Positions 6,337 to 16,092 of a DNA stretch of 47,865 bases are shown piece by piece. The stretch's first letter is position 1; each line of letters begins with the position of its first letter. The translations under genes and the position numbers were made by a program. The notes under the pieces were generated by a model that saw only the letters and a list, made by a program, of their open reading frames with translations, was not told where the DNA came from and did not search any database. Source of the DNA: CAZFDT01 sp964518335 (GTDB lineage Bacteria; Planctomycetota; Phycisphaerae; Phycisphaerales; Phycisphaeraceae); NCBI GenBank assembly GCA_964518335.1, contig CAZFDT010000040.1:1-47865 (forward strand), written 5' to 3'.

Positions 6337-9300
6337 TCACTCGAACTTCCACTGGCCCCAGTTGCCTGGGGTGAGCATGGCTTCGCCGGGCACGTCGGCG
6401 GTCAGGCCGGTGGCTTTGTTGAACCAGTAATCGCGTGACCGCGTTTCGCCGGCGACGCCGCGGAGCACGCCGATGTCGGCCTTGACCACCTGGCCGGGCT
6501 TGGGTTGCAGGCCCAGCACGTCCAGCGGGACGGCGAACTCGTAGGCGATCATGTCCAGCGGCGGCAGCTTGAGGTAGCGTGGCTCGCGCAGCTCGACGCG
6601 GTCGCTCACATCGCGCACCGAGTCGAACGTCACCGTTCGCCAGGGCGAGGCGAACTCGACCGGCTGCGCGCCGGTGGGATCGACCTGGCGGTACAGCGTG
6701 GCGACGGGCTTCTTCTTGACGAGGGTGACGACGAGCCGCGCGTCGCCGGCGACGGGCTTGTCGCGTCCGAGCGGGGCTGCGGGGTCGGTGCCGATCATCA
6801 CGTCCAGTCCGCCACCGGTCTTGAAAAGCATCTGGGGCGACTCGGCGGTGTTGTTGAACACGCGGTCGTCGAACCGGGTGACGATGGTGACGTGCAGGCG
6901 GTCGCCGAAGACGGCGGCGGCGGCCTTGGTGCTGCGGTCGGTCTTGTCGCGGCCGACCTTGCGTTCCTCGAGGACGGCCCAGTCGGCGTCCTTCCAGGCG
7001 TCGGGGTCGCCGTCGGCGTCGCGTCGTGCAGGGCGGATACGCACGGCGAGGGTGTTCCTGTCCGGGGCGCCGGCCTGGGCGAGCTGGGCCTGGCGCTGCA
7101 GCGCCTGCTGCAGTTGACCCGCGGTGACGGTGAAGCTGCCGGCGTCGAGGCGCCGCACCGAGTCGAGGCCTTCGACGCGGACGATGCTGATGCTGTTGCC
7201 CCCCGCGACGAGGTACACCTTGCCGTCGGCGGTCTGGGCGACGCTGGGCCAGAAGCTTTCCTGGCCGTTGGAGGCGTCGTTGAGCAGCATGCCGCGCTGG
7301 GCGGGGACCGGCCAGCCGCCGGTGGTGCGGCTGTCGCGGAAGAGCGTGGCGACGAACAGGCCGTCGCTGGTCATGGCGTAGATGCAGCCGTAGTTGCCGT
7401 TGACGAGCCAGATCGGGCCGGCCTCACCGGCGGCGGGCCGGATCGGTCGGCCGATGAGTCGCGTCGAGCCGATCATGTCGCCGGGGTGGCGCGGCCTGGG
7501 GGCGCTGTGCGACGAGTGCAGCGACGGCCAGTTGTTGGGGTACGACCACATCACCTGGTTGTCGCGCACGCCCTTCATCGGCCCGTCGTTGACCACCAGC
7601 CAGCCGTCGCCCATGTCCAGCAGCGACTTGCCGCCGCTGCCGTTCTCGTTGCGCTTGACCTCGGCGGTCGTGATGCGTTGCACTTGACCCGCGTCGAAGA
7701 TCGGCACGCCCAGCTCGTTGAAGCCCGTCGGCCTGAACTGCCAGCCGTTGCGGTCGGTGAACACCAGCGGGTCGCTCATCGTCAGATCCGCGGTGCGCAT
7801 CTCGGGCTTGAACGTCAGCTCGCCGGGCTGCACTTGCCCGTCGAGGTTGAGGTCCGACCAGGCGAACGCGGGGGCCTTGGCCGGCGCCCGGGGGTTGTCC
7901 TGAAACAGCGGTACGTGCTGCTTGAGGTCCGACTCCATGAGCCACTTCCAGTCCTGCGCGCTGCCGACCACGGCCACGGGCACGGCGACGCCGTCGCGCA
8001 TCATCCAGACGCCCGCCAGCGGCGGTGAATTGGCGGGGTGGGAGTTGTACACGTTGGTCATGTAGGTGCGGCCGTCGATCCGCATGGGCAGTTGCGGGCC
8101 GGCGCCGGGCATCTTGATCGGGTCCCGCTCCTGCCGCCAGTAGATCGAGTCGAGTCGGGTGCTGCCGGCGGCCCAGTCGATCTCGAACGCCATGCCCGCG
8201 CCGTGGGTGACGTAGTAGAGGCGGGTGGGGTCGTCGGCGTCGAGCTGGCCGCCGCCGCCGTAGCTGGGCGGGCCGTAATACGCGCGGATGAATTTGCCGT
8301 CGGAGCCCCACAGGCTCAGACGCTTGGGCGACACGGAGCCCTCGGCGACCCACACGCGGCCCCGGTCATCGATCGCGAGCCCTTCGGGCTTGTCCATTCG
8401 TAACGGGTTGTACGCGCCGAGCTGCGCGCCGCCGGGCTCGCCGAGCACGCGCATCGGTTTGCCGTTGGCATCGAACACGCGCACCTGGTGCGAGTTGCCG
8501 CGCTGGCTGACGTAGATGTTGCCCGTGGCGTCCACTGCAACCTTGCGAGGCTCGACGAGGTCGTTGATCAGCACGGTGCGCTCGGTCCATTGCGGCAGGC
8601 GGTAGCGCACGAGGCTCGTGCCTTCAACGACGAGCAGCCTGCCCTCACGGTCGAACGCCAGCCCGTTGGTGTCGCGGATGTCCCTGTCGGCGAGTCGCTG
8701 GCCCGTGTGACAGTTGGCCAGGTGGACCTTGCCCTGCATCGGGTTGGAGATGGCCATGACGCCGTTGTGGACGGCGATGGCCTCGATCCAACCGAGGGCG
8801 TCGAGCTTCACCTCGACGGCGCGGCGGTCCTTGCCGTCGCGCGTCAGGCCGAACAGCCGCATCTCGCAGGTATTGTTCTTCTTGTTGTTGTGGGTCGAGG
8901 CGGTGTAGGCGTAGATGTCGGGCACGGGGTTGGGCCCGGCGTCGCGTGCGGCGTGGCTGACGCCGCCCCACGTGCCGCCGATCCAGCGCTGCCCGTGCAG
9001 CTTGCGGCCGTCGGCGGTGAGCCACACCAGGGCGTGGCCCCACTCGGCGGTGTGCGAGCCGACGATGAACTGCGGCCCTGGCCCCATCGGCGAACCGTCG
9101 GGCAGGAACACCACGGCCGACGGCCCGGCATGATCGGCCAGCCACCCGCCCACCGCCTTGCCCTCGACCGTCGTCATCCACGGCGGGTCGCCCTCGTTGT
9201 ACGCCGTCAGCTCATACCGCAGATCGATCGCGTCGCGCACCAGCCCGCGCAGGTGGAACGTGCCCGGCTCGATGAGCCGGCCCTTGTCCGAGTTGACGTT

Positions 9301-9540
9301 GAACGTGTCGGCGCCGGCCTGGGCGTCCCACATCACGCGGTGCGTGCCGGCGTCGAAGAGCGTCTCGCTCACCAGGTTGCGGACGCGCTTGCCCTGCTCG
9401 TCGTCGATCACCAGCGTGACGTAGCCGGGCTTGTCGAGGGTGAACTGCAGCGGGATCACGCCGGCGTCGCCCGACGGCTGGGCCAGGACGGCCGGTGCAA
9501 GCATCATGGCCGCGAACGACACAATGGGGTGGGTAGGCAT
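6337..9540 (-). CDS. Large secreted NHL/beta-propeller protein with FlgD-like and CBM9-like domains
   Basis: The protein has 1067 residues and starts with a signal peptide ending near VLAQ. An immunoglobulin-like FlgD-type domain follows (about 28-100, with GYVTLVIDDEQGKRVRNL and GTHRVMWD). A long propeller with NHL-type repeats comes next (for example VAVDATGNIYVSQRG and GLAIDDRGRVWVAEG). The C-terminal 200 residues resemble the CBM9-like carbohydrate-binding domains of planctomycete proteins and end in NWGQWKFE. No catalytic site was recognised. It is the last gene of a five-gene minus-strand operon, 16 bases after its neighbour. The product of 12108-16052 shares the same C-terminal signature, so the two are probably paralogues. 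Likely an extracytoplasmic glycan-binding protein or an enzyme of unknown specificity. Confidence 0.8.
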   Translation of the reverse strand: MPTHPIVSFAAMMLAPAVLAQPSGDAGVIPLQFTLDKPGYVTLVIDDEQGKRVRNLVSETLFDAGTHRVMWDAQAGADTFNVNSDKGRLIEPGTFHLRGLVRDAIDLRYELTAYNEGDPPWMTTVEGKAVGGWLADHAGPSAVVFLPDGSPMGPGPQFIVGSHTAEWGHALVWLTADGRKLHGQRWIGGTWGGVSHAARDAGPNPVPDIYAYTASTHNNKKNNTCEMRLFGLTRDGKDRRAVEVKLDALGWIEAIAVHNGVMAISNPMQGKVHLANCHTGQRLADRDIRDTNGLAFDREGRLLVVEGTSLVRYRLPQWTERTVLINDLVEPRKVAVDATGNIYVSQRGNSHQVRVFDANGKPMRVLGEPGGAQLGAYNPLRMDKPEGLAIDDRGRVWVAEGSVSPKRLSLWGSDGKFIRAYYGPPSYGGGGQLDADDPTRLYYVTHGAGMAFEIDWAAGSTRLDSIYWRQERDPIKMPGAGPQLPMRIDGRTYMTNVYNSHPANSPPLAGVWMMRDGVAVPVAVVGSAQDWKWLMESDLKQHVPLFQDNPRAPAKAPAFAWSDLNLDGQVQPGELTFKPEMRTADLTMSDPLVFTDRNGWQFRPTGFNELGVPIFDAGQVQRITTAEVKRNENGSGGKSLLDMGDGWLVVNDGPMKGVRDNQVMWSYPNNWPSLHSSHSAPRPRHPGDMIGSTRLIGRPIRPAAGEAGPIWLVNGNYGCIYAMTSDGLFVATLFRDSRTTGGWPVPAQRGMLLNDASNGQESFWPSVAQTADGKVYLVAGGNSISIVRVEGLDSVRRLDAGSFTVTAGQLQQALQRQAQLAQAGAPDRNTLAVRIRPARRDADGDPDAWKDADWAVLEERKVGRDKTDRSTKAAAAVFGDRLHVTIVTRFDDRVFNNTAESPQMLFKTGGGLDVMIGTDPAAPLGRDKPVAGDARLVVTLVKKKPVATLYRQVDPTGAQPVEFASPWRTVTFDSVRDVSDRVELREPRYLKLPPLDMIAYEFAVPLDVLGLQPKPGQVVKADIGVLRGVAGETRSRDYWFNKATGLTADVPGEAMLTPGNWGQWKFE

Positions 9541-9556
9541 GGATTCGTTCCTCCGC

Positions 9557-12094
9557 TCAATACGGCGCCTTGGCGCCCGGCTGGTCGATCCAGTCCTCGA
9601 CGCGGAAGAGCACCTGGGCCTCGACGTCGGGCTCGAGCGTGTCCACCAGCAGTTGCTTCTGCATCGCGGGGTTGTCGTCCCAGCGTTCGAGGATCAGTCG
9701 CTGGGTCGTGCCCGGCTTGAGCTGTCGCTCGGACTTGAGAACCTTGCGGTCCCACACGCCCCACTCGGCGACGCGGAGGCGCTCGTGCTCGATCTGGCCG
9801 TGCAGCACCTTGAGGACCTTGTATTCGTTGACGACCAGCGCGTGCTCGTAGGGGGCGATCTGCTCGACGGTGGGCGAGGTGGTGCGGGCGATGAGTTCGG
9901 CGTCGAGCACGACCTGCGGCGCGGTGCCGCGCCGCTCAATGACCTGCTGGTAGGCGTCGAAGTTGGCCTTGACCTCGGCGGGGCCCAGGGCGCGGCTGTA
10001 GATGGCGGCGGCGTCGAGCTTGCCGTACCAGTTGGGCATGCCGTAGTGCCGGTAGTTGCCCAAGCACAGCTCGCCCCCGCCCCAATGGGCGAGCGACCCG
10101 GCGTTGTCATCGCGATAGACCTCGCGGCCGTCGAGGTAGCCGAGGATGCGGCCGCCCTCGAACGTGAGCACCACGTGCCGCGTGCCCAGGTCGGTGATCG
10201 TCGCCAGCTCGATGATGCGCTGCGAGATCTCCTGCGGCCTGTTGCTGTGCGAGACCATGGCGACGATCTTGTCGCCGCGTTGGCCGATGAAGAAGTTGCC
10301 CTCGCCGGGCTCGCGCCAACTGGCGACGATGTAGCCCACACCGACGCGGTCACCGTACTTGCCTGCGGCGGTCTGCTCGGGCACGTCGAGACTGACGGCG
10401 GCGGGTTGGAACACGACCTCGACGCTGACCTGTCTGGAGCCCTTGGCGATGGCGTCGGCGACGAGGTTGGGCGGGGTGCGGGTGCGGAGCCAGGCCTTGC
10501 CGCCGATGAGCAGTCGGCCGAAGCGGTCGAAGAGCGAGCGGCCGCGGTAGCTCAGGCCGTTGGGGTCCAGCGGCAGGGGGCGGTAGTCCTTGCTGCGGGG
10601 ATCGAGATGGAAATGGGCCGCAGCGGACCAGAGGGCGACGATGTCGTCGAACCGCGACGGCCACGGCGGTCGCCTGACCGGGACGGTGCTGGTGGCCAGG
10701 GCGTTGGGCCGCTGGGCCAGGTCCTGCACGCCGCGGATCGTCAGCACGTCGTCCTGCTTGAGCAGGCCGGGCAACTGCAGCGTAAGCTTGCGGCCGTCGA
10801 GGTCCAGGGCGTAGTCGGCGATCGGACCCAGCCCGCCCAGCGAAAACGCCGGCTCGACCAGCTCGACCGGCTCGCTCATCGTCACCTGCAGCACCGTGCC
10901 GCCCAGCACATCGACCTGGGTGATCTTCGGTGCCTCGGCGGCCCGCACCAGGGCGCGACCCGTGAGCGTCCGCCCGCCGATCGTCGCCTCGATCGCGTAC
11001 TGGCCGGGCTTGTCCAGCGTGTGCCGCACGCGCTGGCCTTTGAGCGCCGCATCGCCCATGCGCCACTGCGTGTCGGCCGTCGCGTCGCGGTGCGTCAGCT
11101 CGACGGTCAGCGGCGCCTCGTCGATGAACTGGCCCAGTGGGTAGGCCCGTTCGACGCCCGCCGGATCGATCCATGCGTACGGCAGGTCGTCGTTGTGCTC
11201 GCCCGCCTTCAGGCGGAAGGTCGCTTCGAGCCCGTCGAAGGCGGGGTTGAAGCGGGCGACGAACACGTCCTGCACGCCGCTCATCGGGCCGTAGTACGTG
11301 ATGAGCTGCGGGTGGTTGGTGTAGCGTGCGCGGTGGACCTGCTTGCCATCGACGGGCAGGCGGATATAGGTCGCGGTGCTGTCGCCTTCGAGCAGGCGCG
11401 GATAGACGTAGAGGCCCTTGTGGTCGAAATCGACGTGGAAGACGCGGTAGCTGTTGTCGGGGGCGATGTTGGTGTTGCAGCCGCGCTTGGGCGCGACGAA
11501 GCGCCGGCCGTTGGGCCAGGTGACGACCGACGTGTCGGGCCAGGGGAACTGGCCCGCGGCGTAGCGGCCGTCGGCGGACATGCTCACCGGCGCGTCGCTG
11601 TCGCTCTTGTCCCACACCAGCTCGTCCCGATCGGGCGCGTCGAGCGGGAAGCGGCGGATGTAGCCGCTGCGGTTGTCCTTGCCCTTGCCCGCCGAGTACG
11701 TGACCCACACGCGACCGGTCATTGGGTCGGTCCAGACGCCCAGCGCGCACAGGCCCGGCCGCAGCAGCTTCGCGGTGCCGCCGCCCACGGGCACGACGTA
11801 CAGGTTGCCGCTGCCGGCCTTCCAGTCGGTCTGGTTGAAGATCACCTGCTCGCCGTCGGGCGTGATGATCGGCCACGACCGCACGCCCTGCGTCAGGTTG
11901 TCCACCAGCACGCGCGGCTCGGCCTCGGCAGTGTCGAAGAGCATCACCGCCTTCTCGTCGCGTCCCCACACCAGCTTCGTGCGCGCCCCGCCCGTCACCG
12001 ACAGCAGCTCGGCGGCCAGGTCCGCTGCAGTGGCCGGCAGTGCCATCACCACCGCCGCGCACGCAGCGACGACTACGTTGTGCCATCTCATCAT
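9557..12094 (-). CDS. Secreted TolB-like propeller + LamG/concanavalin-A-like domain protein
   Basis: The 845-residue protein starts with a clear signal peptide (cleavage near ALPATAA). Residues about 30-340 look like a TolB/WD40-type propeller (TPDGEQVIFNQTDW, MSADGRYAAGQFPW, NTNIAPDNSYRVFHVDFD). A central part has Ig-like or linker segments. A LamG/concanavalin-A-like jelly roll lies at about 550-720 (VVLTFEGGRILGYLDGREVY and AAAIYSRALGPAEVKANF are characteristic). The C-terminus has no PEP-CTERM tag. It sits 13 bases downstream of the 1314-residue protein and 16 bases upstream of the 1067-residue one, so all three should be co-expressed. Glycan binding is a reasonable inference; no enzyme motif was seen. 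Confidence 0.8.
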   Translation of the reverse strand: MMRWHNVVVAACAAVVMALPATAADLAAELLSVTGGARTKLVWGRDEKAVMLFDTAEAEPRVLVDNLTQGVRSWPIITPDGEQVIFNQTDWKAGSGNLYVVPVGGGTAKLLRPGLCALGVWTDPMTGRVWVTYSAGKGKDNRSGYIRRFPLDAPDRDELVWDKSDSDAPVSMSADGRYAAGQFPWPDTSVVTWPNGRRFVAPKRGCNTNIAPDNSYRVFHVDFDHKGLYVYPRLLEGDSTATYIRLPVDGKQVHRARYTNHPQLITYYGPMSGVQDVFVARFNPAFDGLEATFRLKAGEHNDDLPYAWIDPAGVERAYPLGQFIDEAPLTVELTHRDATADTQWRMGDAALKGQRVRHTLDKPGQYAIEATIGGRTLTGRALVRAAEAPKITQVDVLGGTVLQVTMSEPVELVEPAFSLGGLGPIADYALDLDGRKLTLQLPGLLKQDDVLTIRGVQDLAQRPNALATSTVPVRRPPWPSRFDDIVALWSAAAHFHLDPRSKDYRPLPLDPNGLSYRGRSLFDRFGRLLIGGKAWLRTRTPPNLVADAIAKGSRQVSVEVVFQPAAVSLDVPEQTAAGKYGDRVGVGYIVASWREPGEGNFFIGQRGDKIVAMVSHSNRPQEISQRIIELATITDLGTRHVVLTFEGGRILGYLDGREVYRDDNAGSLAHWGGGELCLGNYRHYGMPNWYGKLDAAAIYSRALGPAEVKANFDAYQQVIERRGTAPQVVLDAELIARTTSPTVEQIAPYEHALVVNEYKVLKVLHGQIEHERLRVAEWGVWDRKVLKSERQLKPGTTQRLILERWDDNPAMQKQLLVDTLEPDVEAQVLFRVEDWIDQPGAKAPY

Positions 12095-12107
12095 CGCGTT
12101 GGTCCTG

Positions 12108-15100
12108 TCACTCGAACTGCAGCCGGCCCCAGTTGGCGGGCTCCAGCCGAAGCTCGTACACCTCGTCGGACACCAGTCCCGTCTGTTGGTTGTTCCAGTA
12201 GCTGCGCAGGATGGTGTCGCTGCCGCTCTCGTCGCCGTGGGTCGCGCCCAGATCGCCGTCGAGCGTCAGGCCCTGCAGGCTCGCCAGGCCCAGCGTCGTG
12301 AGCGGCACGCGGGCCTCGACGGTATAGGCTCCCCGCTTCGTCACGACCTTGACCTCAACCTCGTCGGCGACGCGAACGCTCTCAACCTCGAACGTCTTGA
12401 CCACGCCGGAGCTGAACGTCATCGGGGCCTTGTCGGCGGCCTTCTCGCGGTAGATCACAGCGGTGGGCTTGCCCTTGAACGGCCCGATCGACAGACGCAG
12501 GTCGCCCAGCGCTGCAGTGGCCCGCCTGGCGTCGGCCTTCGGGTCGGCGGTGAGCTGCAGATCGACCGTGTCGCCCCGGGCGTACAGGTACTGCGGCGCG
12601 TCGGCGCCGTTCACCCACGGGCTGTCGTCGCTCACCTCCCACCCGACGTAGAGCGCCTCGTCGTCGTACGCCAGCCGCGCCCGTACCCGCGCGTTGGGCT
12701 TGCGGGCGAAGTCCAGCGGCTGGGCCGCCGCAAAGTCCTTCGCCAGATCGCCCGTGAACGTCAGCGCGCCGCGGCGGACCACCACGAGCTGCCTGCCCTT
12801 GCTCTGCTGCATCAGCGACTGGCGGACCTCGGCGGCCTTCGCTGCGTCGGCGTCGGTCAACTGCAGCGATCCACCCGCCAGCTCGACCACCTTGTCCAGG
12901 CCGACCAGCTCGATATTCCACAGCGCGGTCTTGCCCGCCTGGATGAACACCCGCCCGTCGCCGCCCTGCACCATGCTGCCGCCGAAGTCCTCGGCCCCGG
13001 CGCCGGCGGGGATGGCGTTGACCTTCGTCCCCGGCGCCGCCTGCGGGGGCCACTGCACCTCCAGCAGATCGCCCTCGAACAGGCTCGACAGAAAAAACCC
13101 GCTCTGCGTGAGCAGGTACCACTCGCCCACGTTGCTGTTGACCGCCCAGACGTGGCCTGTCGCCGACGAGCCCTTGACGCACCCGACGAACCCGAACGCG
13201 CCGCGGACCAGGCCCGGCGCCGGCGGCGGGGCGCGGTGCGAGCCGTGCACGCCGTGCCACTGGTTGGGATAGGTCCAGCGCGTCTGCCCCGTGCGCATGT
13301 CGATGCCGCTGAACCACATCCCGCTCTTGTCGTCGCCGGTGATCGCCGCGACCATGGCGTGGTCGGTCGTCGGCAGCGGCGCGTTACCCACCTGCGGCAA
13401 GGGACGCAGGTTCTTGAAGTCCCACACCGGCGCGCCGCAGGCGGTGACGCCCTGGAGCGGGACCATCGCCGCGGGTGGCAGCGGCCCAAGCTCGTCCTGC
13501 CACTTCTGCTTGATCGCTTCGTAGGCCTCCTTGGTCTGGGTCTTGCGATCCCATACCGGCGGCTGCGGCGCGATGACGCCGGCCCACAGCGACAGATCGT
13601 CGGCGACGCCCGCGCTCCACCCGATGTAGCCCCCCAGGCCCAGGGCGTAAGGCAACTGCAGCACCTCGCCCTCCTGCTCCTGCTGGTCGTCGTTGGTGTC
13701 GGACCAGACGCGGGCGGTGGTCTTGCGGTCGCCGGCGTGGATCGTGGCGCGCAATCGGTAGTCGCCGTCGCCGAGGCGCTCGTGGATGTTGAACTGTTTG
13801 CCGCGGTCGCCGGCGGTGGTCAGGTACACCCGGCCGCCTTTGCCGCGGCTGAAACGGGCGAAGCTGGCGATCCGGTTTTCGACCACGCCGGTGCACACAT
13901 CGCGGCCTGTCGCCGGGTCGATCCGCCACTCGCAGCCTTCGCCGACCATGACGTAGGGGTCGCCGGGCAGGATCGTGCCGCCGCTGGCGCCGTAGTGCGT
14001 GGGGCCGAAGAACTCGCGCTGCAGTTGACCCGATCGCCCGTCGAACACCGCGAACCGCTTGGGCGAGTTGCCGCCCTCGGCGATCCAGACGCGGCCCTGC
14101 GCATCAACCCCCACCGCCCCGAGACTGCGAATCCCCGTCCCGTCCCACGGCCCGACCTCCGCCCGGCCCCCGGCCTTGCCAATCGATCGCACCGCCTGGC
14201 CCGTGGCGTCGTACACCTTCACCTGGTGGTCCGGCTCGCGCGTGCCGACGTAGATCAGCCCCTCGCCGTCGACCGCCAGCGCGCACGCCGACTGCACCCC
14301 GCGCACGACCGTCGTGGACTTGCCGGACTCGACGTCGATGGCGACGACCGTGTCGCCGCCCGAGATCGCGTACAACCGGCCATCGGGCCCGAAGCGCATC
14401 CGACCCGCTGCAGTGAGCGGAATCGTCTTGCGCAGCTCGCCGGTCGAGCCGTCGATCACGAGGATCGGCGCCCCCGGAAGTGGCCCCTCGCCGCCGAAGG
14501 CGACGTACAGCAGCCCGCCGCGGGCCTCGATCGCCGCGATGTCCTTGGGCATGGGCTCGGGACCGGGCCACACCGACGCCAGCGGCAGGTCGGCCGTGCT
14601 CTTGCCCGCCCAGAACGTCGGGTCGCCCTTCTGCAGGTCCAGGCGGTACACCACCGTCCCGTCGAGCACGTACACGACCCCCGGAACCCCCGCGGCAGCC
14701 TCGCCATCGACGGCGAGCTTGCCCGCACCGCCCATGCCCCCGCGGATGTGTCGCCACTTGACGTTGCCGTCCAGGTCGACGCACACCGCGGGCTTGCCGG
14801 CCTCGGCGCCGGTCCAACCCAGGATCACGCGATCTTTCGCAGCGACGACATCCCATGGAATGCCGTGATCGCCGCCCCAGTTGTCGGTGCGCTTGGCGTC
14901 CCACGGCGCGGCGCCCGCGTTGCTCGCCCAGCCACGCAGCACGAGGTCCAGGCCCGGGTGCGCGATCGCGTGCCACGTGTACCGCCCCGGCGGCAGCGGC
15001 TCGCCAGGGGTCGCGTGCAGCGGCGTCGTCAGCCCGTCCCACCGGTACGTGTGCTTGCCCGCATAGTGCTCAGCGGCGCTGAGAAACTGCCGCACCACCT

Positions 15101-16052
15101 TCCCCTCCGCGTCGCGGATGTGCAGCGACACCAGCCCGTCGAACGGCATCTCGAACTCGATCGGCTTAAAGCCGTGCTCGAACGGGTCCTTCACCAAGCC
15201 AGCCCAGTCGATCACAGGGACGTTGCCCTGCATCGCCACGGGGAACTCGCGGCTGTCGGCCAACCGCACCGCCGCCGGGGCGACGTTGCGCTGCGACACG
15301 AACGTCACCGTCCCCCAGTTGTCGTAAGCGCGGAACGTGAAGATGCGGTCGGGATCGACCCCGGGCCGAAAGTTGTCCTTGCTGCTGCTGCCGGGGGCGA
15401 AGAACATCTCGAACGTCATCACCGCCGCCACCCCCGGAAGTAGAGCCGCGGTATCGGTGGCGATCAGCGACAGCGGCAGCTTGATCTCCTGGGTGTAACT
15501 CTTGCCGTCGTCGCCCTTGAGCAGCGCCATCTCGGCGCCGTGCGTTTGGGCGTCCTTGATCTGACCGTCCTTGAACGTGCGGCCGTAGGTGATGTCGATC
15601 GCCTGGGCGCCGCCGCGGCCCTGCCACGCGGTGAAGTGCGCCACCCGCTCGTTGGGCTGCTTGTAGTTGGTGATGAAGCGGAACTGCCAGCAGTCGTTGC
15701 CGAACCCGTTGTCCGACCCGACGATGCCGCCGTTGGCCATCGGGTGTCGATCGGTGACGCGAGCCAGCAGGTACAGGTGCTCGGCGTCGTACATCAGATG
15801 GACCCACGCACTGAACTGCTCGCGGTCCTTTTCGACGTTGTTGCAGATGAACATCCCGCCGGAGAGGTCCCAGTCGTCGAACTTGCCGTCGATGACGACG
15901 GCCTTGGCCCCCGCCCCCGCCCCCGGAACGGGCAGCGCGCGGATCCCCAGGTTCTCCGTGGGCGTCCCGGCAAGTGCAACGCCACATGCCAGCGCTGCAG
16001 TGAGCAGCGCGGCCACGACGAAAAGCGTGTTCGGAAGCACTCGTGCAAGCAT
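12108..16052 (-). CDS. Very large secreted propeller protein with N- and C-terminal CBM9-like domains
   Basis: The protein has 1314 residues from the ATG at 16052, which has AGAGGA upstream and leaves 40 bases after the pseudopilin. The frame is open further to 16163, but that would overlap the upstream gene and hide the signal peptide (LFVVAALLTAALACGVALAG). The N-terminal 250 residues look like a CBM9-like domain (VIDGKFDDWDLSGG, then AEHLYLLARVTDRHP). A FlgD-like Ig domain follows (about 275-350), then a long propeller with PQQ- and NHL-like blades, then a second CBM9-like region ending in NWGRLQFE. That C-terminal motif (TGL..D then NWG...FE) recurs in the 6337-9540 product. Probably extracytoplasmic and glycan-associated; no catalytic residues recognised. 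Confidence 0.8.
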   Translation of the reverse strand: MLARVLPNTLFVVAALLTAALACGVALAGTPTENLGIRALPVPGAGAGAKAVVIDGKFDDWDLSGGMFICNNVEKDREQFSAWVHLMYDAEHLYLLARVTDRHPMANGGIVGSDNGFGNDCWQFRFITNYKQPNERVAHFTAWQGRGGAQAIDITYGRTFKDGQIKDAQTHGAEMALLKGDDGKSYTQEIKLPLSLIATDTAALLPGVAAVMTFEMFFAPGSSSKDNFRPGVDPDRIFTFRAYDNWGTVTFVSQRNVAPAAVRLADSREFPVAMQGNVPVIDWAGLVKDPFEHGFKPIEFEMPFDGLVSLHIRDAEGKVVRQFLSAAEHYAGKHTYRWDGLTTPLHATPGEPLPPGRYTWHAIAHPGLDLVLRGWASNAGAAPWDAKRTDNWGGDHGIPWDVVAAKDRVILGWTGAEAGKPAVCVDLDGNVKWRHIRGGMGGAGKLAVDGEAAAGVPGVVYVLDGTVVYRLDLQKGDPTFWAGKSTADLPLASVWPGPEPMPKDIAAIEARGGLLYVAFGGEGPLPGAPILVIDGSTGELRKTIPLTAAGRMRFGPDGRLYAISGGDTVVAIDVESGKSTTVVRGVQSACALAVDGEGLIYVGTREPDHQVKVYDATGQAVRSIGKAGGRAEVGPWDGTGIRSLGAVGVDAQGRVWIAEGGNSPKRFAVFDGRSGQLQREFFGPTHYGASGGTILPGDPYVMVGEGCEWRIDPATGRDVCTGVVENRIASFARFSRGKGGRVYLTTAGDRGKQFNIHERLGDGDYRLRATIHAGDRKTTARVWSDTNDDQQEQEGEVLQLPYALGLGGYIGWSAGVADDLSLWAGVIAPQPPVWDRKTQTKEAYEAIKQKWQDELGPLPPAAMVPLQGVTACGAPVWDFKNLRPLPQVGNAPLPTTDHAMVAAITGDDKSGMWFSGIDMRTGQTRWTYPNQWHGVHGSHRAPPPAPGLVRGAFGFVGCVKGSSATGHVWAVNSNVGEWYLLTQSGFFLSSLFEGDLLEVQWPPQAAPGTKVNAIPAGAGAEDFGGSMVQGGDGRVFIQAGKTALWNIELVGLDKVVELAGGSLQLTDADAAKAAEVRQSLMQQSKGRQLVVVRRGALTFTGDLAKDFAAAQPLDFARKPNARVRARLAYDDEALYVGWEVSDDSPWVNGADAPQYLYARGDTVDLQLTADPKADARRATAALGDLRLSIGPFKGKPTAVIYREKAADKAPMTFSSGVVKTFEVESVRVADEVEVKVVTKRGAYTVEARVPLTTLGLASLQGLTLDGDLGATHGDESGSDTILRSYWNNQQTGLVSDEVYELRLEPANWGRLQFE

Positions 16053-16092
16053 CGGCAAATCCTCTGGTCGGCGAGTCCGCAGCCTCATCAGG

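Noticed and set aside
9431..12301. Long plus-strand open frame (about 950 codons) opposite the LamG and propeller genes
   Set aside because: It is a shadow produced by GC-rich third positions of the minus-strand genes. It has no recognisable domain or good ribosome-binding site, and the minus-strand frames have signal peptides and domain motifs.
11673..15443. Plus-strand open frame of over 1250 codons opposite the 1314-residue protein
   Set aside because: Composition dominated by Arg, His, Asp and Val typical of antisense frames; the minus-strand frame has clear CBM9-like, Ig-like and propeller motifs.
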